From Hofstenia miamia (Eukaryota > Xenacoelomorpha > Acoela > Hofsteniidae): DNA of 25,117 bases. Positions 1 to 10,343 of the stretch are shown piece by piece. The notes below the pieces were generated by a model. That model had not been told where the DNA came from, made no database searches, and was given only the letters and a program-made list of their open reading frames with translations. Made by a program: the position numbers and the translations under genes. Location: positions 719,694 to 744,810 of the forward strand of contig CABFPE010000162.1 of assembly GCA_900660155.1 (NCBI GenBank), written 5' to 3'. Position 1 is the first letter of the stretch. Each line of letters opens with the position of its first letter.

Positions 1-401
1 TGGTGGATTTTCCAAGACCATCTCATTATATCACACTGTAAAAGATGTTGTAGAATGTTTGTTTTATAGACCTGACATATTCCTTTCTAAAAAACGTTGT
101 AAATTCTCAGATTTATCATAGGCTATGCCTCATTTGTGCAATTAAATATTTTCTGTTCTTATCGAAAGTATCTGTCAATTGGCATCGGTATCTATCAACA
201 TCTATGGTGGTAACTAACGGTGTTCTGTTTTAGTAGCATCTGTCAAAGCACTAACAAACAAATTTTTTGTGACTTATTAATTCAAGAGACTTTTCACACT
301 TGTGGTAAGCTTACATAGATTAAAAATAATTAAGTCAATTATATTACATATGCCATTTTATAAATCTTGTTGTAATTTAAACAATTGTATTTATATTTTA
401 G
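1..401 (+). other. upstream intron of the DNase I-like gene, no exon seen
   Basis: AT-rich sequence ending in the acceptor TTTTAG at 396-401, directly before the first visible DNase I-like exon. The preceding part of the protein (signal peptide and the first roughly 70 residues of the mature enzyme) must be encoded further upstream, outside the window. I looked for the family's early QEVRD-type motif here in reading frames and did not find it. Confidence 0.55.
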
Positions 402-707
402 GTACGAAATTTCTGATAGATTGGGTGTTTCTAAAGAAAAATATGCCTTCATGTGGAGAGTCAACAAACTTGAAAAGCTAACTTGCTATATTTACCATGA
501 CAACGAACATGAATTTGACAGATCACCATTTATTGGCATATTCCACTCAATTGAGGGTAACTTCGACTTCATCTATATTGGAATCCATGCAGACGTTGCT
601 CACATTGTTAGCGAACTTGATAAACTACACGACGTAAGCAAACAAACTCAGAAATTTTGGTCAGTGAAAGAAGTAATCATTGGTGGAGATTTTAACATAG
701 CTTGTGG
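402..707 (+). CDS. DNase I family endonuclease, internal exon (5' part of gene outside window)
   Basis: Deoxyribonuclease I-type enzymes are secreted or endomembrane nucleases that cut double-stranded DNA using divalent metal and two histidines. This exon starts after the acceptor TTTTAG (the first base completes a split codon) and encodes about 102 residues. Family landmarks appear in order: SDRLGVSKEKYAF, matching the SEPLG...YKExYLF region that carries the catalytic Glu; RSPF, matching REPA/F; GIHADV, matching the LHSAP region with the catalytic His; the LHDV region; and GDFNIAC, with the metal-site Asp/Asn and the Cys of the conserved structural disulfide. The small CxxC disulfide loop of vertebrate DNase I is absent (HDNEHEF instead). 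The exon ends at the donor G|GTAAAT at 708, in phase 2. All this is read directly. The family assignment rests on motif order and spacing. Which DNase I or DNase1-like paralogue it is cannot be decided here. Confidence 0.9.
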
Positions 708-711
708 GTAA

Positions 712-1188
712 ATTATTTAAATTATAATTCTAAAATCATAATTATAACTAGAAATTGATCACTTTTTTATCCTAATTTGCAGTCCAAGGCCTAGATTTCT
801 AAGTAGTTACATCAAGAAGATTCACAAAATATCATGTTTCTATACTATGTGGCTAATTTTATATTCAAATAATATTTTAAACAAAAAACAAGTATCTCAA
901 TTTAAATTCTTTGCAATTTTAAGTTTTTTAAAATATCTTAACATTTTGGCACACAAGAAAGTTTTCGGTGTGCTTCAAATTATATATAAAAACTGGTCTA
1001 ACACACTAAGATAGTTTGGGTAAAAAAATATTTATAAGACACATTTTTACATTTGTAGCTAAGAACAAAGATAATTAGCATTGAAAATATCACTTCTTGG
1101 TATTTCAAAGGTTTTTGATAACAAAAGTCAAAGCGATATATTTTACAAAAGATACAATTAAACTAAAAACTAAATATTTCATATATAA
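712..1188. other. intronic AT-rich stretch, nothing recognised
   Basis: Low-complexity A/T-rich intron with homopolymer runs. No coding pattern, tRNA-like fold or repeat end was recognised. Confidence 0.5.
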
Positions 1189-1462
1189 TGTACAATCGGG
1201 ACCTTCATGCAACCAGCAAATTCACATCGTCGCCACGGGGAGTCGTCGCATCCACGATTCATGCAAATTTCTGCTATGTTCCCGCACTACATCTACCCAT
1301 TGCTTGCGCCACTTAGTTGTTTACATTATTAGTTTTGCCTCGGCAGGTTATTATTTTACTTTAATCATTTTGTATATGTAGGGCCTCAGTGTGTGCAAAC
1401 GTTCAATAAATTATTTTGGTTCAATAGCCTGTTCTCTTGCCCATATATGCTATATACTTAGA
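1189..1462 (+). repeat. GC/CpG-richer block, possible solo or 5' LTR
   Basis: Composition changes sharply at about 1189, where TGTACAATCGGGACC begins a stretch rich in CpG (for example CGTCGCCACGGGGAGTCGTC) inside otherwise AT-rich intron. It contains AATAAA at 1405-1410 and is followed at 1463 by TGGTAATGAGCAGC, which starts with the TGG expected of a primer-binding site. This is the layout of a short Ty3/gypsy-type LTR. However, the right end is TTAGA rather than CA, no second LTR copy was found in the window, and no target duplication could be defined. An ordinary regulatory island in the intron is an alternative. It need not belong to copy A. Confidence 0.25.
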
Positions 1463-2023
1463 TGGTAATGAGCAGCTAAACTTTCTAGAAGCTGAGAGGG
1501 AGTAGGCCAAGTTTGTATTCGGGCATGTAGGATTGTTCTGGCCTGTCTACAAAGGAGGCTTAAGCCCGTTCAGTTTTGGGTATAGCTGATCCAGACATTG
1601 ATGTATTCTAGATGGCAGCTTTAAAGTCTTGCTTCAGCACTAATTGCCACGTATTCTTATGTGTTATTACTAGTGCTTACTACTTTAAACTGTCTATGCT
1701 GATGCAGTCACATGAGATGTATTATAATGAGACTAGATACTACACTATCACTATGTTTTTGCCTAACTTATCAGCTCGCTATGTTGATGTTAGATGGTGA
1801 CCCTCGTAAGTCAAAGAACACTCTATTTTGGTTCTCTAAACTTCAACACCTTATCAAAATCATAAGTTTTACTATATTTGCCAAGCTCCGCCACCTGTCA
1901 TTACGAACTGTATTAACTATAACTCTGTTACTGAATGAATTCTTAAGCCTTCTCGTACTAAACTAGACACTTACCACCCGTTACAACTGCTATATCTCCC
2001 TCTCTCTTGGCTTACTTATAAAA
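1463..2023 (+). other. leader-like stretch before gag, no gene
   Basis: Mixed-composition sequence between the possible LTR and the gag-like start. Short open frames here have no coding character. It may be the untranslated leader, or part of the LTR, of retroelement copy A. Confidence 0.3.
1795..1803 (+). promoter_or_regulatory. possible tRNA primer-binding site for retroelement A
   Basis: TGGTGACCC, 229 bases before the gag-like ATG, equals the first nine bases of the primer site complementary to the 3' end of animal tRNA-Trp (ending GGGTCACCA), a primer known from avian retroviruses. The match weakens beyond nine bases (TCGTAAG follows). A nine-base match in this position is suggestive only. 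Confidence 0.25.
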
Positions 2024-2996
2024 ATGGATAACTATACTCTCTCAAGTCTGAAAACTCTCAACAAAAGCGAATTTATGGATATCATAATGGACCAAACTGA
2101 TCATATTTCTAATCTTGAAGAAAAAATGGAAGATCTAGAAAATCTCTTGTCTCAAATTGAGTCGCCCCAACTAGAACCTAACTATGTCACACAACAGCAA
2201 TTCCTAAATCTAGAGTCGTCCATTCAAGAAAACTTAAATGTCTTTTGAACAAATATATTGGAAACAGTCACAACAAAGCTCAGGTTCATCATACTCTCAC
2301 CCACCACTGCATCTGCTGTCGTCGCTGCTGAGCCCACCTCACAGCAGACTGCCACTGGCTCCCACAACTCCGGCAACTGCAGACGCAACACTCAACACAA
2401 GATCAAGGAAACAAATATCAATGTTACCAGATCAACCAATGAAAGCAGACATAAAAATACAAAAGATGCCCCAAACCTTCACAGGAAAATTCGACATAAA
2501 AGGGCAAACCTTCTGTGAGTGGATAGTGCTCTTTGAAATCCATCTAGTGCAAAAGCACAGAACAAATCAAAACAGAGTCACTCAAAGGCCTCTCTTTCTC
2601 AAGGATTGAGCACTACACGTTTGCCTCAATCTCTACACTACAACAAAAGCTAACTATGACAAACTAGTCACAGCCATGAGCAATCACTTTGACAATGAAT
2701 GTACAAGGAAGCAGTACTGGATGCAATTATATACATGTCGCCTATAAAAAGACAAGGACATTATCAGTTATATTTATAAAGTCGATCATTTGTTACGTCT
2801 ATCCCAAGAGGAAGACAGGTACTACCCCCAGGACCTATATTCTTATATACATGCGGGATTACCACAGCCCATGAAAACACGATTTGAAAATAAGTGTGCC
2901 ATCGAAGATGCAATCAACACCCTCATAAAGAAGGCAGTCAATATACAACTCACGATAGAAAACAATGAAAGGGTCAATTGGCAAAGAGGATACTAA
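2024..2996 (+). pseudogene. gag-like capsid polyprotein remnant
   Basis: Starts at an ATG in AAAATGG context. The first 74 residues are strongly coiled-coil-like (NLEEKMEDLENLLSQ) and end at a stop at 2246-2248. The reading then shifts through a Ser/Pro/Ala/Thr-rich linker (about 2290-2400) to a capsid-like start around 2465 (PQTFTGKFDIKG) with the FxG...W pattern typical of Ty3/gypsy Gag. Further pieces follow in other frames: one around 2650-2745 with a YDKLVTAMSNHF-like stretch, and one at 2790-2996 reading YPQDLYSYIHAGLPQPMK. At least three frameshifts or stops interrupt it. The gag role is inferred from position before the zinc knuckle and from these capsid-like stretches. Confidence 0.65.
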
Positions 2997-3213
2997 CCAA
3001 CAACCCACGAAAACAGATAATTTTCAAAAGAAAATTGAGGAAAAGCCAGAAGACTTTCTCTTTGTTAAATGCAAAAAATGTGGCGAAAAAGGTCACCTGA
3101 AACCAGAATGCAAAAAAATCATATATCTTGTCAATGAAGATGTCTATTACACAGCCAAAGACTTAGAACACCATGAACAATCCGACACCACTGAAGAAGG
3201 TTTAAACATATAA
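2965..3213 (+). pseudogene. nucleocapsid-like segment with CCHC zinc knuckle
   Basis: Codons at 3070-3111 spell a perfect retroviral-type zinc knuckle: Cys-x2-Cys-x4-His-x4-Cys (CKKCGEKGHLKPEC). It lies in a Lys-rich context (residues PTKTDNFQKKIEEK before it), as expected for the RNA-binding nucleocapsid at the Gag C-terminus. The frame overlaps the end of the capsid-like frame (shift near 2990) and closes at 3211-3213. All four metal ligands are intact even though the gene around it is broken. Confidence 0.8.
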
Positions 3214-3234
3214 GGGCGCCAGCCCCAGACCAAG

Positions 3235-3874
3235 CTAAGGAATTGTTGATAGTCACAGACCTATTGGAACAAAATCTAATTCCGCTAACAATCAACAACC
3301 TCAACATCAAAGCTACAGTTGACACCAGCGCATTCATAACAATAATGTCCGACACATGTGCCCACAATGCAACGTAGGATGGAGGAGAGAAGACATTACC
3401 TCATATGATACTAGATTAATAAGCGCATCTGGAGACTATGTTAATATAAAAGGAACCGTGAAAAATGCAAAGATCACAATCAACCACATCAAGTTTGAAC
3501 AAGATGTCCAGATAATCAATATGATGGACAAACAATTACCCTATGACATGATAATCGGCAGAGACTTCCTAGTGGAAAACAACTGCCTCATCAACTACTC
3601 AAATAGAACACTAACCATACAAGAGGATGAAAACGTCTCAGTATCACTTGGCACAAAAGGCACTACTGCTTTGGAGTTCTCCCTAACTATAAACTTAAGA
3701 CTTGAGCATTTCCACTGTCAAGTAGCAAAAATAATCCCAAAAACAAAATTCAAAGGAGATGCAATAGTAACAAACTTATATGGAATGAAAACCTCTCTAG
3801 TAACTGTTCTCAACAATGTTGTATCCATCAACAACAACATAGGATACACCACAATTCTCAACAACTCGAATTGA
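3235..3874 (+). pseudogene. retropepsin-like aspartic protease remnant
   Basis: Around 3321 the reading gives TVDTSAFITIMS, the catalytic Asp-Thr/Ser-Gly-Ala loop of retroviral proteases with the Gly replaced by Ser. A frameshift near 3360 moves to the frame open through 3874. In that frame MIIGRDFL at 3548-3571 matches the second hallmark of retropepsins (hydrophobic-hydrophobic-Gly-x-Asp) near the fold's C-terminus, followed by NCLINYSNRTL as in Ty3/gypsy pol. The changed active-site Gly and the frameshift argue that it is dead. The downstream part leads into the pol connector before RT. Confidence 0.75.
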
Positions 3875-4224
3875 ACAGTACCTCTAAGGCACAATGCCAT
3901 CCCCACCTCACTGAGGAGGAATGAGAGATCATCAACAATGTTGTCAAAAGCAATGCCACTGTATTCAACAATGAAGAAATAAGCATCAGAAAAGCAGTTG
4001 GAGTCAAACATCAAATAAAAACAGTACCACATAAACTGTCACGTCAACCATGCTGAAGAGTGCCTCCACACCTACAAGGTCAATACACCAAAACTCTATC
4101 CAAACTATTAAATCACAGCATCATATGAAAGAGCCACAGCCCATATGCCTCACCAACCATCTTTATAAAACAGGGTGAAAAACACCGCCTATGTATCAAC
4201 TTTAGGCAACTGAATGACTATCAC
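3875..4224 (+). pseudogene. reverse transcriptase, N-terminal fragment only
   Basis: After several in-frame stops the reading KSHSPYASPTIFIKQG... then CINFRQLND (to about 4218) matches the first two conserved blocks of Ty3/gypsy RT (SPYASPxxxVKKxDG and R-x-C-x-D-F/Y-R-x-L-N). The Asp of that second block is replaced by Asn. Everything after it is missing: no YxDD catalytic motif, thumb, connection or RNase H follows. Integrase sequence begins within about ten bases. Confidence 0.8.
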
Positions 4225-4233
4225 AAGACAATG
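4222..4233 (+). other. deletion junction joining RT start to integrase core
   Basis: Codons for QLNDYH of RT run directly into codons for EGYFYILVMVDHF of the integrase core. In an intact element about 2 kb (rest of RT, RNase H, integrase zinc-binding HHCC domain) would lie between. The exact breakpoint within this short interval cannot be fixed without an intact relative. Confidence 0.75.
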
Positions 4234-5049
4234 AAGGCTACTTCTACATATTGGTCATGGTCGACCACTTTACAAAGTACTGCAAAATGCTACTGCTACA
4301 AAACATAAAAACATCAACAGTTGCTGAAGCAATCAAAAACAACTGGGTGTGCATATTTGGCCCAATTGCTCAACTCATAATGGACCAAGGCAAACAATTC
4401 AAAAGCTCACTATTCCAGTCACTAGTAGAAAAATAGGAAATCCTACACACCCACACAATGATAAACCACCCTCAAGCTAATGGCGTGGTTGGAAGATTCA
4501 ACCAAACACTACTCAAATTAATGAGAACAATTACATCACAAGTAGGAGGAAAAAATGGTTAGAAATACTAACAATGATTGAGTACTTTTACAACACATCA
4601 ACTCATTCAACAACCAAGGTCTCGCCATACAAAGCAATGTTTGGCCACAAAGCTCCAACTCCTGTGTCCATGCTATTCCACAGTTACACAGGTGCAATCA
4701 ACAACAATTACATGAAAACATTAATCAACAACATAATGAAAACACACAAAACAATGTGTGCCCAAGCAGAAAAAAGTGGTGTTTGTCAACAGTGCCAATT
4801 CAATAGGAAATCTATGGAGAACCTCACGAAATTGGCGACAAAGTATTCATATACTCACCCAGAGTCATAACAGATGGAAAACAGGTCTGCAAACTGTTGT
4901 TAACCTGGGAAGGACCTCGGACAATCATGAAAGTATTGCCACACAACAATTACAAACTAGACAACAAGAAAATATCACACTTCCAAAACATCAAATATCT
5001 CATGATATACATCACGCCAGAATATCTCAACTCAACAAATTCAAACTAA
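4233..5049 (+). pseudogene. integrase core and GPY/F C-terminal module, catalytically dead
   Basis: The frame contains VMVDHFTKY with the first catalytic Asp (4263-4265), then LIMDQGKQF with the second Asp (4383-4385), then PQANGVVGRFNQTL. There the third catalytic residue, normally Glu, is Gly (GGA at 4491-4493). Spacing between second and third positions is 35 residues, exactly D-35-E. An in-frame stop lies at 4434-4436 and another at about 4560. After further frame changes the C-terminal module reads GDKVFIYSP...LLTWEGPRTIMKVLP (about 4828-5020), the GPY/F-type domain of Ty3/gypsy integrases, ending at the TAA at 5047-5049. The zinc-binding N-terminal domain is deleted. Confidence 0.88.
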
Positions 5050-8000
5050 TACAATCTGATAAAGACAAATACTATCTAACTCCTGGTTGCAGAAAATTCT
5101 CCAAAGAAACCTTTGACAATGAATACAAACAAAAACTTTCTTCTCCTATAAGTTTGCACACACAACCTAAATGCATTGCTAAATCTAATATCTATAACAA
5201 AGAATGGTCTATTAATATTGTAACATTGCCTTTAGATCCATCTTATGATGAAACGCAAAGCAGTGACTCTCAAACCCCACAGTCATTCAAAATCAACTAA
5301 ACAGCAATCAAGTGCACCTGAATCTCCTTGCAGGATGTCCTCAGGGTCCTTCAGTGCACTTGATCCTACCTCAGACATCTCTAGCTTCAGGACATTCTCA
5401 GCTACTGATGACAAGCAGATGCCAACTACATCAACATCCACAATACACAAAAGGAGTGCTGAGCCTTCCACAAGCATACCTAGCAAACGTCACACTCTCA
5501 CTCAAATACTGTCTCTCACATCATCTACAACTAGAAGTTGACAAGACTCTTGCTTCCAGGAAAGACAACAAAAACTTTCCATCATTGAAGGAGAAATGAT
5601 CCACCCATACTTCATTGCATCATGCCACTGCCAATACATAACCCACAAAAACATCTCAGAAGAAACTCACAAAGTGATATCAACTATCTCAACCATGGAA
5701 GAAAACCCAGCCAGCAGTGAAGCACTACCAACTGTCATAGACAAAGAAAAACGCCCAATGGTTAACACAATTATCTTCTACCCTGAATCATTTCTACTGA
5801 GACTCACAAGAGATTACTATAGAAGCAGGGTACATACAACCTTTGATAACAACATCCACCTCAAATCTGTCCTAAAATTATTAAAAAACCAAAGGAAATG
5901 CAAAAATCTAGAGTGCCTCAACATTGATTGGTCATTGCTAAATCTGGTATACATACTCAAACAACATGAGAAAGAGGATCCAAAAATGGTACAATGTCTA
6001 AACCTTATACTGGTCAAAGCCCATGCTTATAATATTGCAGCAAACTTCTTCTACATCAAAGACCCCTCACCACTGCCTGACAACATCCTCAACCTGGAAA
6101 GTTATCTAGAGTAATTCTTCATCATCTGAAAAACTACATTAGCCTGAACAACAGTCAAGAGGATACTGTCATTCACAAATCTTATATTTATTGATATATT
6201 CATGCATCACTCAATCCCCCAAAACCACATCATTTCAGAGCAATGACTAGCTGTAGATGTGATGATGCTTGCTCAAACACATGAATTTATCAAGACCACC
6301 AGTTTACCAAAAATCTCAATTCTCATTCCAACAAAAACAAAGCTCCATAAACAAAATAAACAAATGATGGAAAACAGTTCAATCCAAACATATCACAGAG
6401 GAACCATGGCCAACAATCACCATAGAATCGCCATCTTGACACTACACAGAAAATGTCAAAAAACTTTTATCCCAATTTATTGAAGCCACAGACTTCAACG
6501 TCAAAAAAGACTTCTGATCACAAATCTTCGTGGAACAGCAAGTACCTGAACTAACTACAACATCCACACTATGGCTAATTTCAATCTTCCTAATGGAAAA
6601 TCCCTCCTGCTCCTGCCAGTCTCAAAAGCAAAACAAACCACACTCACAAAGCATTGATGATACAAAATCACAATCACCCCCATTTCCAGAAAAATGAAAA
6701 ATTGGCTATTGCAGCCAACTAGAGCTCCCACCTCTCCACTAAAAAAATTCCAGCAAAGCATCAACTCTTACCAGAAAACTCTACTCAGTATCATCAACAG
6801 AGAAAGCGTGTTTGGATGCACTTTGCCAATAATTCTACAAAACACTCTCAGCATTCACAAAAACAACATGGATTTTCTACACCCACATACATGAAAATAT
6901 ATGTGGGGAGCAACTGCAGGGTTGCACTTCACTAAAACAAACAATATCTATGGGCCCTTAATAATAGAAATACTACAAAGAAGAATGCCACACAGCACAC
7001 AATCATTTTTACAACTCTGCCATAACCATAACATCAAAGAAAAAAATGAAGCACTCTTTCAGTATCTCCAAACTTCTTACCCAGAAATAACCTACAGCTC
7101 CACACAAATAACCAAAGAAACCACCAAAATACTTTGAGCCTATCAAGGTTATCAACCTAATACCAAAAACCAAAATAAAGCTTGAACAAGAAGAACACTT
7201 GCTCACCAAATCATCACTACAACTCTCCCCATGCATCCAATGTCTACTAGAAGACATAACAAATGAAAAAATTTCGCAAACAGAAAAAATTCACACCCCC
7301 ACTTGGATTTATGCCAAACACCAAAACCTTCTTATCAACAAGTCTATCCTTAACAATAAAAACCAAATACAAATCACACTGATCCAATATGCAGCCACTA
7401 CAGTCTCTGACATTGAACTCATAAAGCTAATCATGTACACAGAATCTTATACCAAAACAGATCTTGAAACACTAAGTACGCCTAACCAACAAGCTGCATT
7501 CAACATTGAGTGTGCATCTGCCTGTTTCCTCATCCCACAGAAAACAAAACAAGCTCTCATGAAAACATCTCCTCTAAGAGTGCTCAGAGAAATTGATCAC
7601 AAATCTATTAACTATCCTGTAACATTTGGAACAGCCCAAATCACACAAACCACAGGAAACTGGATTCAACTAGAGAAACAAATTGCAACAGCATATGATT
7701 TTTGCATACCTCTGAAAATAATTGGAATCCCATCATAATTCCATACACCAAAGACAAATGGGTGAAGCCAGTCAAACATGAGATACCATTGCACAGAGTC
7801 TACTTCAACTTGGGTCAAGATATTGTAAACTTCAAAAAACCCACAGCTTCAAAGATGCTGCTAACACTCTTAAAGAAAATGACCAAGCATACTACCTCCT
7901 CATTGATTCAAAAAATCTGCCAGAGGACATATTCAAAAAAGGTTGCCCTGTTCAACAACAAATGCTCAGACTAAAAGAAAAACTGGCAAAGAAAAAACTC

Positions 8001-8111
8001 AAAAACCTCACACTTTTCACCAGCAGCAATGATATAATATGGGCTAATCTCATCAAAGAAGATCTAAAATGCTACAATGTCACCAGAATGGTGGAAATAG
8101 TAACTATGTAA
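4960..8111 (+). pseudogene. post-integrase coding region of copy A, function unknown
   Basis: About 3 kb after the GPY/F module is coding-like but broken over several frames. Open pieces include about 4960-5300, a Ser/Thr-rich low-complexity piece (5245-5541), 5596-6114 (172 codons), 6901-7137, 7199-7738 (179 codons) and 7875-8111. It matches copy B colinearly at short anchors: QDSC then EM...YFIA (YFIA at 5608-5619), FNIEC (7499-7513) and KCYNV (8067-8081). This conservation shows it is a real part of the element. I see no signal peptide, transmembrane anchor or furin-type site, so an envelope is not supported. In B the frame runs on from integrase, so a long C-terminal extension of Pol or a separate ORF3 are both possible. 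I do not recognise a domain. Confidence 0.6.
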
Positions 8112-8159
8112 TGAGCTGACAGTAGTGAGGCCTGGGCAATACTGGAGGAATACAGAAAA

Positions 8160-8768
8160 GTGTTACCATCAAGAAAGCAACAAGTGGCTAAGGATGGCAC
8201 TACTAAAGAATGACACAAGCACTGATAATTGAAGCACAGAAGCAATTAATAAGGGCAAATTTGGTAAATATGCATATAGACAAAGAGCTAAGGTAAGTGA
8301 TAAGTGTAGGCTATGTAAGAAGTTGGAAATAGATAATCTGATAGTTGGGGCATAGAATGAGTAAAATTTCAGACATGATAAGTTGGTAAAATTAGTGCAC
8401 TGGAGCTTGAGCAGGCAGCATGGGTTATAAGCAGGAGCCAAGTGGCATGCACATAAGCAAAAGGTTTTAATAGAAACTAAGAAGGTTAGGATACTGTGGG
8501 AATTCAACATGATAGAAGCATGAAGGTAGAAATAGTAGATGTAGATACAATAGGAATATTGGGAACCATTATATGAATTGCAGTACTAAAAGACTGAAAT
8601 GTAGAAATCAATATAGACAAGTACCATTAATTGGCTGAGGAAATAAAGATTTTGGGGAAGTAATAAGAGCAGTAATTAAGAATCATGATGTACTTGCACA
8701 TCTGAGCTTTAGGCATGGAATACTTCAAAGTGACAGCCTAACTATATCATTGTTTGTAATTAATATAA
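8160..8768 (+). pseudogene. non-LTR retrotransposon C-terminus (zinc knuckle and R2-like endonuclease region)
   Basis: Across three frames the reading gives, in order: SNKWLRMALLK (from 8176), DTQALIIEAQKQ (from 8212), DKCRLCKK with a Cys-x2-Cys pair (Cys codons 8305 and 8314), FRHDKL (RHD at 8371-8379), LVHWSL, KVRILWEF, then IAVLKD (from 8577) and KYHxLAEEIKIL (about 8619-8655), ending near GILQSDSLT. This matches the familiar C-terminal region of invertebrate retroelement proteins (CxxC...RHD/N...HW.LC...ILWDF...IDIAVP.D...KY.DL..EI). I associate that region with restriction-like-endonuclease non-LTR elements. Several stops and at least three frameshifts show decay. Only the 3' end is present, as expected of a 5'-truncated insertion, here abutting copy A. 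Confidence 0.75.
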
Positions 8769-10136
8769 TTTAAATCACAGAAAAATGATGGTGGCAGGTA
8801 TATTGCTTTAGCCATAATAGAATGTAGAGTCACCTATGTTATTTGAATAAATTGTGTAGAATCCCCCCCTTGTTAGAGATTGACAATAATTAGCTTAAAC
8901 TATTCCTTTTTTTAGTCAATATGAATTTCTCTCTGACCAGTGAAATTCCAATGCATCCCTACCATTCAAGTTATTACAATTATTTAAGTTAGTAATTACA
9001 ATTACAACTACATTGCTCTGAATTAATTAACCAACTTCCATTTAGGTTGTTGACAGCAGCAGATGAAAGGGTTGAAACCCAAAGCTGAACCATGAAATCA
9101 AGAAGAAGTGGTATCCAGAGGCAATCACCAATTACTACACAATGGCTGTGACTCATGAAAGCTTTCTCAATGGTTTTGGTTTATGTTATGTGGTGTGATG
9201 CATCCCTGTGTTGCTTACCTTTAACAAATTTGTACACTGATTGTGCTTGTTATTAGAAATGGCAATAAAGGAATTAAGGCAACCTGGCTGCTTTCACCCT
9301 AAATATAAATAGTCCTAAATATGAATAATTATATGATCCTGTATACATGTGAGCAACCAATGCAATCTGCAAAAAGATAGCATTTGAAGCTCCACCATTA
9401 ATTAGTTTAATTAATACAAACTGTAACATAATTAATAGGGTGCTCATAGACACCTTTAATGTGTAATCAATCTTATTATGTTTAATACATTACAAGAATT
9501 TGGATCTAAAACTATTGGTTAGCCTATAGTCAGCTGTTTAATGACATAATTTATGAAGTGAATAAAATCAATAGGAAAGGCTAAACAAAGAAAAACTTCT
9601 ATGTATACACCTATCCTATAGACACACTTTCATGAACAAGGCATAGCACTAATGCAGAAGCTGATGTAGATTGCAGATTGCTGAATGGCAGCTATCTGAA
9701 GGGTCATAAATGCATCCTCATGGAACCTGAACACTACTTGTGTGCCTGAACATTTAGCTTTCCATTTGCATTAAGTGATCAAACCTGACACAAAGCAAAA
9801 ATAAATCTAATTGATTTATTCTATCCAATGTCTGAACTCATCTACAGTTTGTATTGTAATTTTTTACAACAAAACAACATCTACCTGTCAATCATTTATA
9901 TCCTAATTTAATAAATAATTGACATCTGCTTGCTTATGCAACATGTTATTAATTTGGGTAAGCAGTTTTGATTAATATTTTTGTCAAATGCTTTTGCCAA
10001 TGGGCACTAATACCAAAATACTGCTTAGTTTACAAAAATGGTTAATTGATATAAAAGCATAATCACAAATTCTTAATCAACTTAAAATCAAAAAGTATTT
10101 TATTTCTTTGTTTTCTTTGCAACACTTTGCTGATTA
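8769..10136. other. intronic stretch, nothing recognised
   Basis: AT-rich sequence with scattered polyadenylation-like AATAAA words and no coherent reading frame on either strand. It may contain the 3' UTR of the non-LTR fragment and the LTR of copy B, but no terminal repeats or target duplications could be paired. Confidence 0.45.
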
Positions 10137-10343
10137 TGCCACACTCCCTTGCCAGTTAGCTAAGTAACGATCACAACTCTTTCTCCATGAATCATCTTGT
10201 CCACATTTTTTATCAGGGTTGCTGCCTCTGACAACCCCCATTCCACTTGTGTACTACTCAGTTTTTGTTAGTTGCATTACTACTTCCTTTTCTGTAGTTA
10301 TGATCTTCTTGTGCCTCATGAATTGCAGGTCTTCTAATCTCTT

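Larger units (their letters stand above)
2024..8111 (+). mobile_element. Ty3/gypsy-type retroelement copy A, decayed and internally deleted
   Basis: The + strand shows, in retroelement order: a gag-like region (2024-2996), CCHC knuckle (3070-3111), retropepsin (about 3235-3600), the start of reverse transcriptase (about 3880-4224), integrase core and C-terminal module (4233-5049), then about 3 kb of further coding-like sequence to 8111. Multiple stops and frameshifts and a large RT-to-integrase deletion make it non-autonomous. Its coding strand is strikingly A- and C-rich, and composition flips to A/G-rich right after 8111, marking the 3' boundary. No 3' LTR is seen. Together with copy B it defines a family in this genome. 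Confidence 0.85.

Noticed and set aside
1097..1381. 94-codon open frame in the intron
   Set aside because: No coding character. It spans the AT-rich/CpG-rich boundary of the LTR-like block.
4960..8111. Reading the post-integrase region as a retroviral envelope
   Set aside because: No signal peptide, fusion peptide, transmembrane anchor or cleavage motif could be seen in either copy.
8169..8510. 113-codon hydrophobic open frame on the - strand
   Set aside because: Antisense to the non-LTR C-terminal fragment, which has family motifs on the + strand. Cys/Leu-rich composition arises from the A/G-rich opposite strand.
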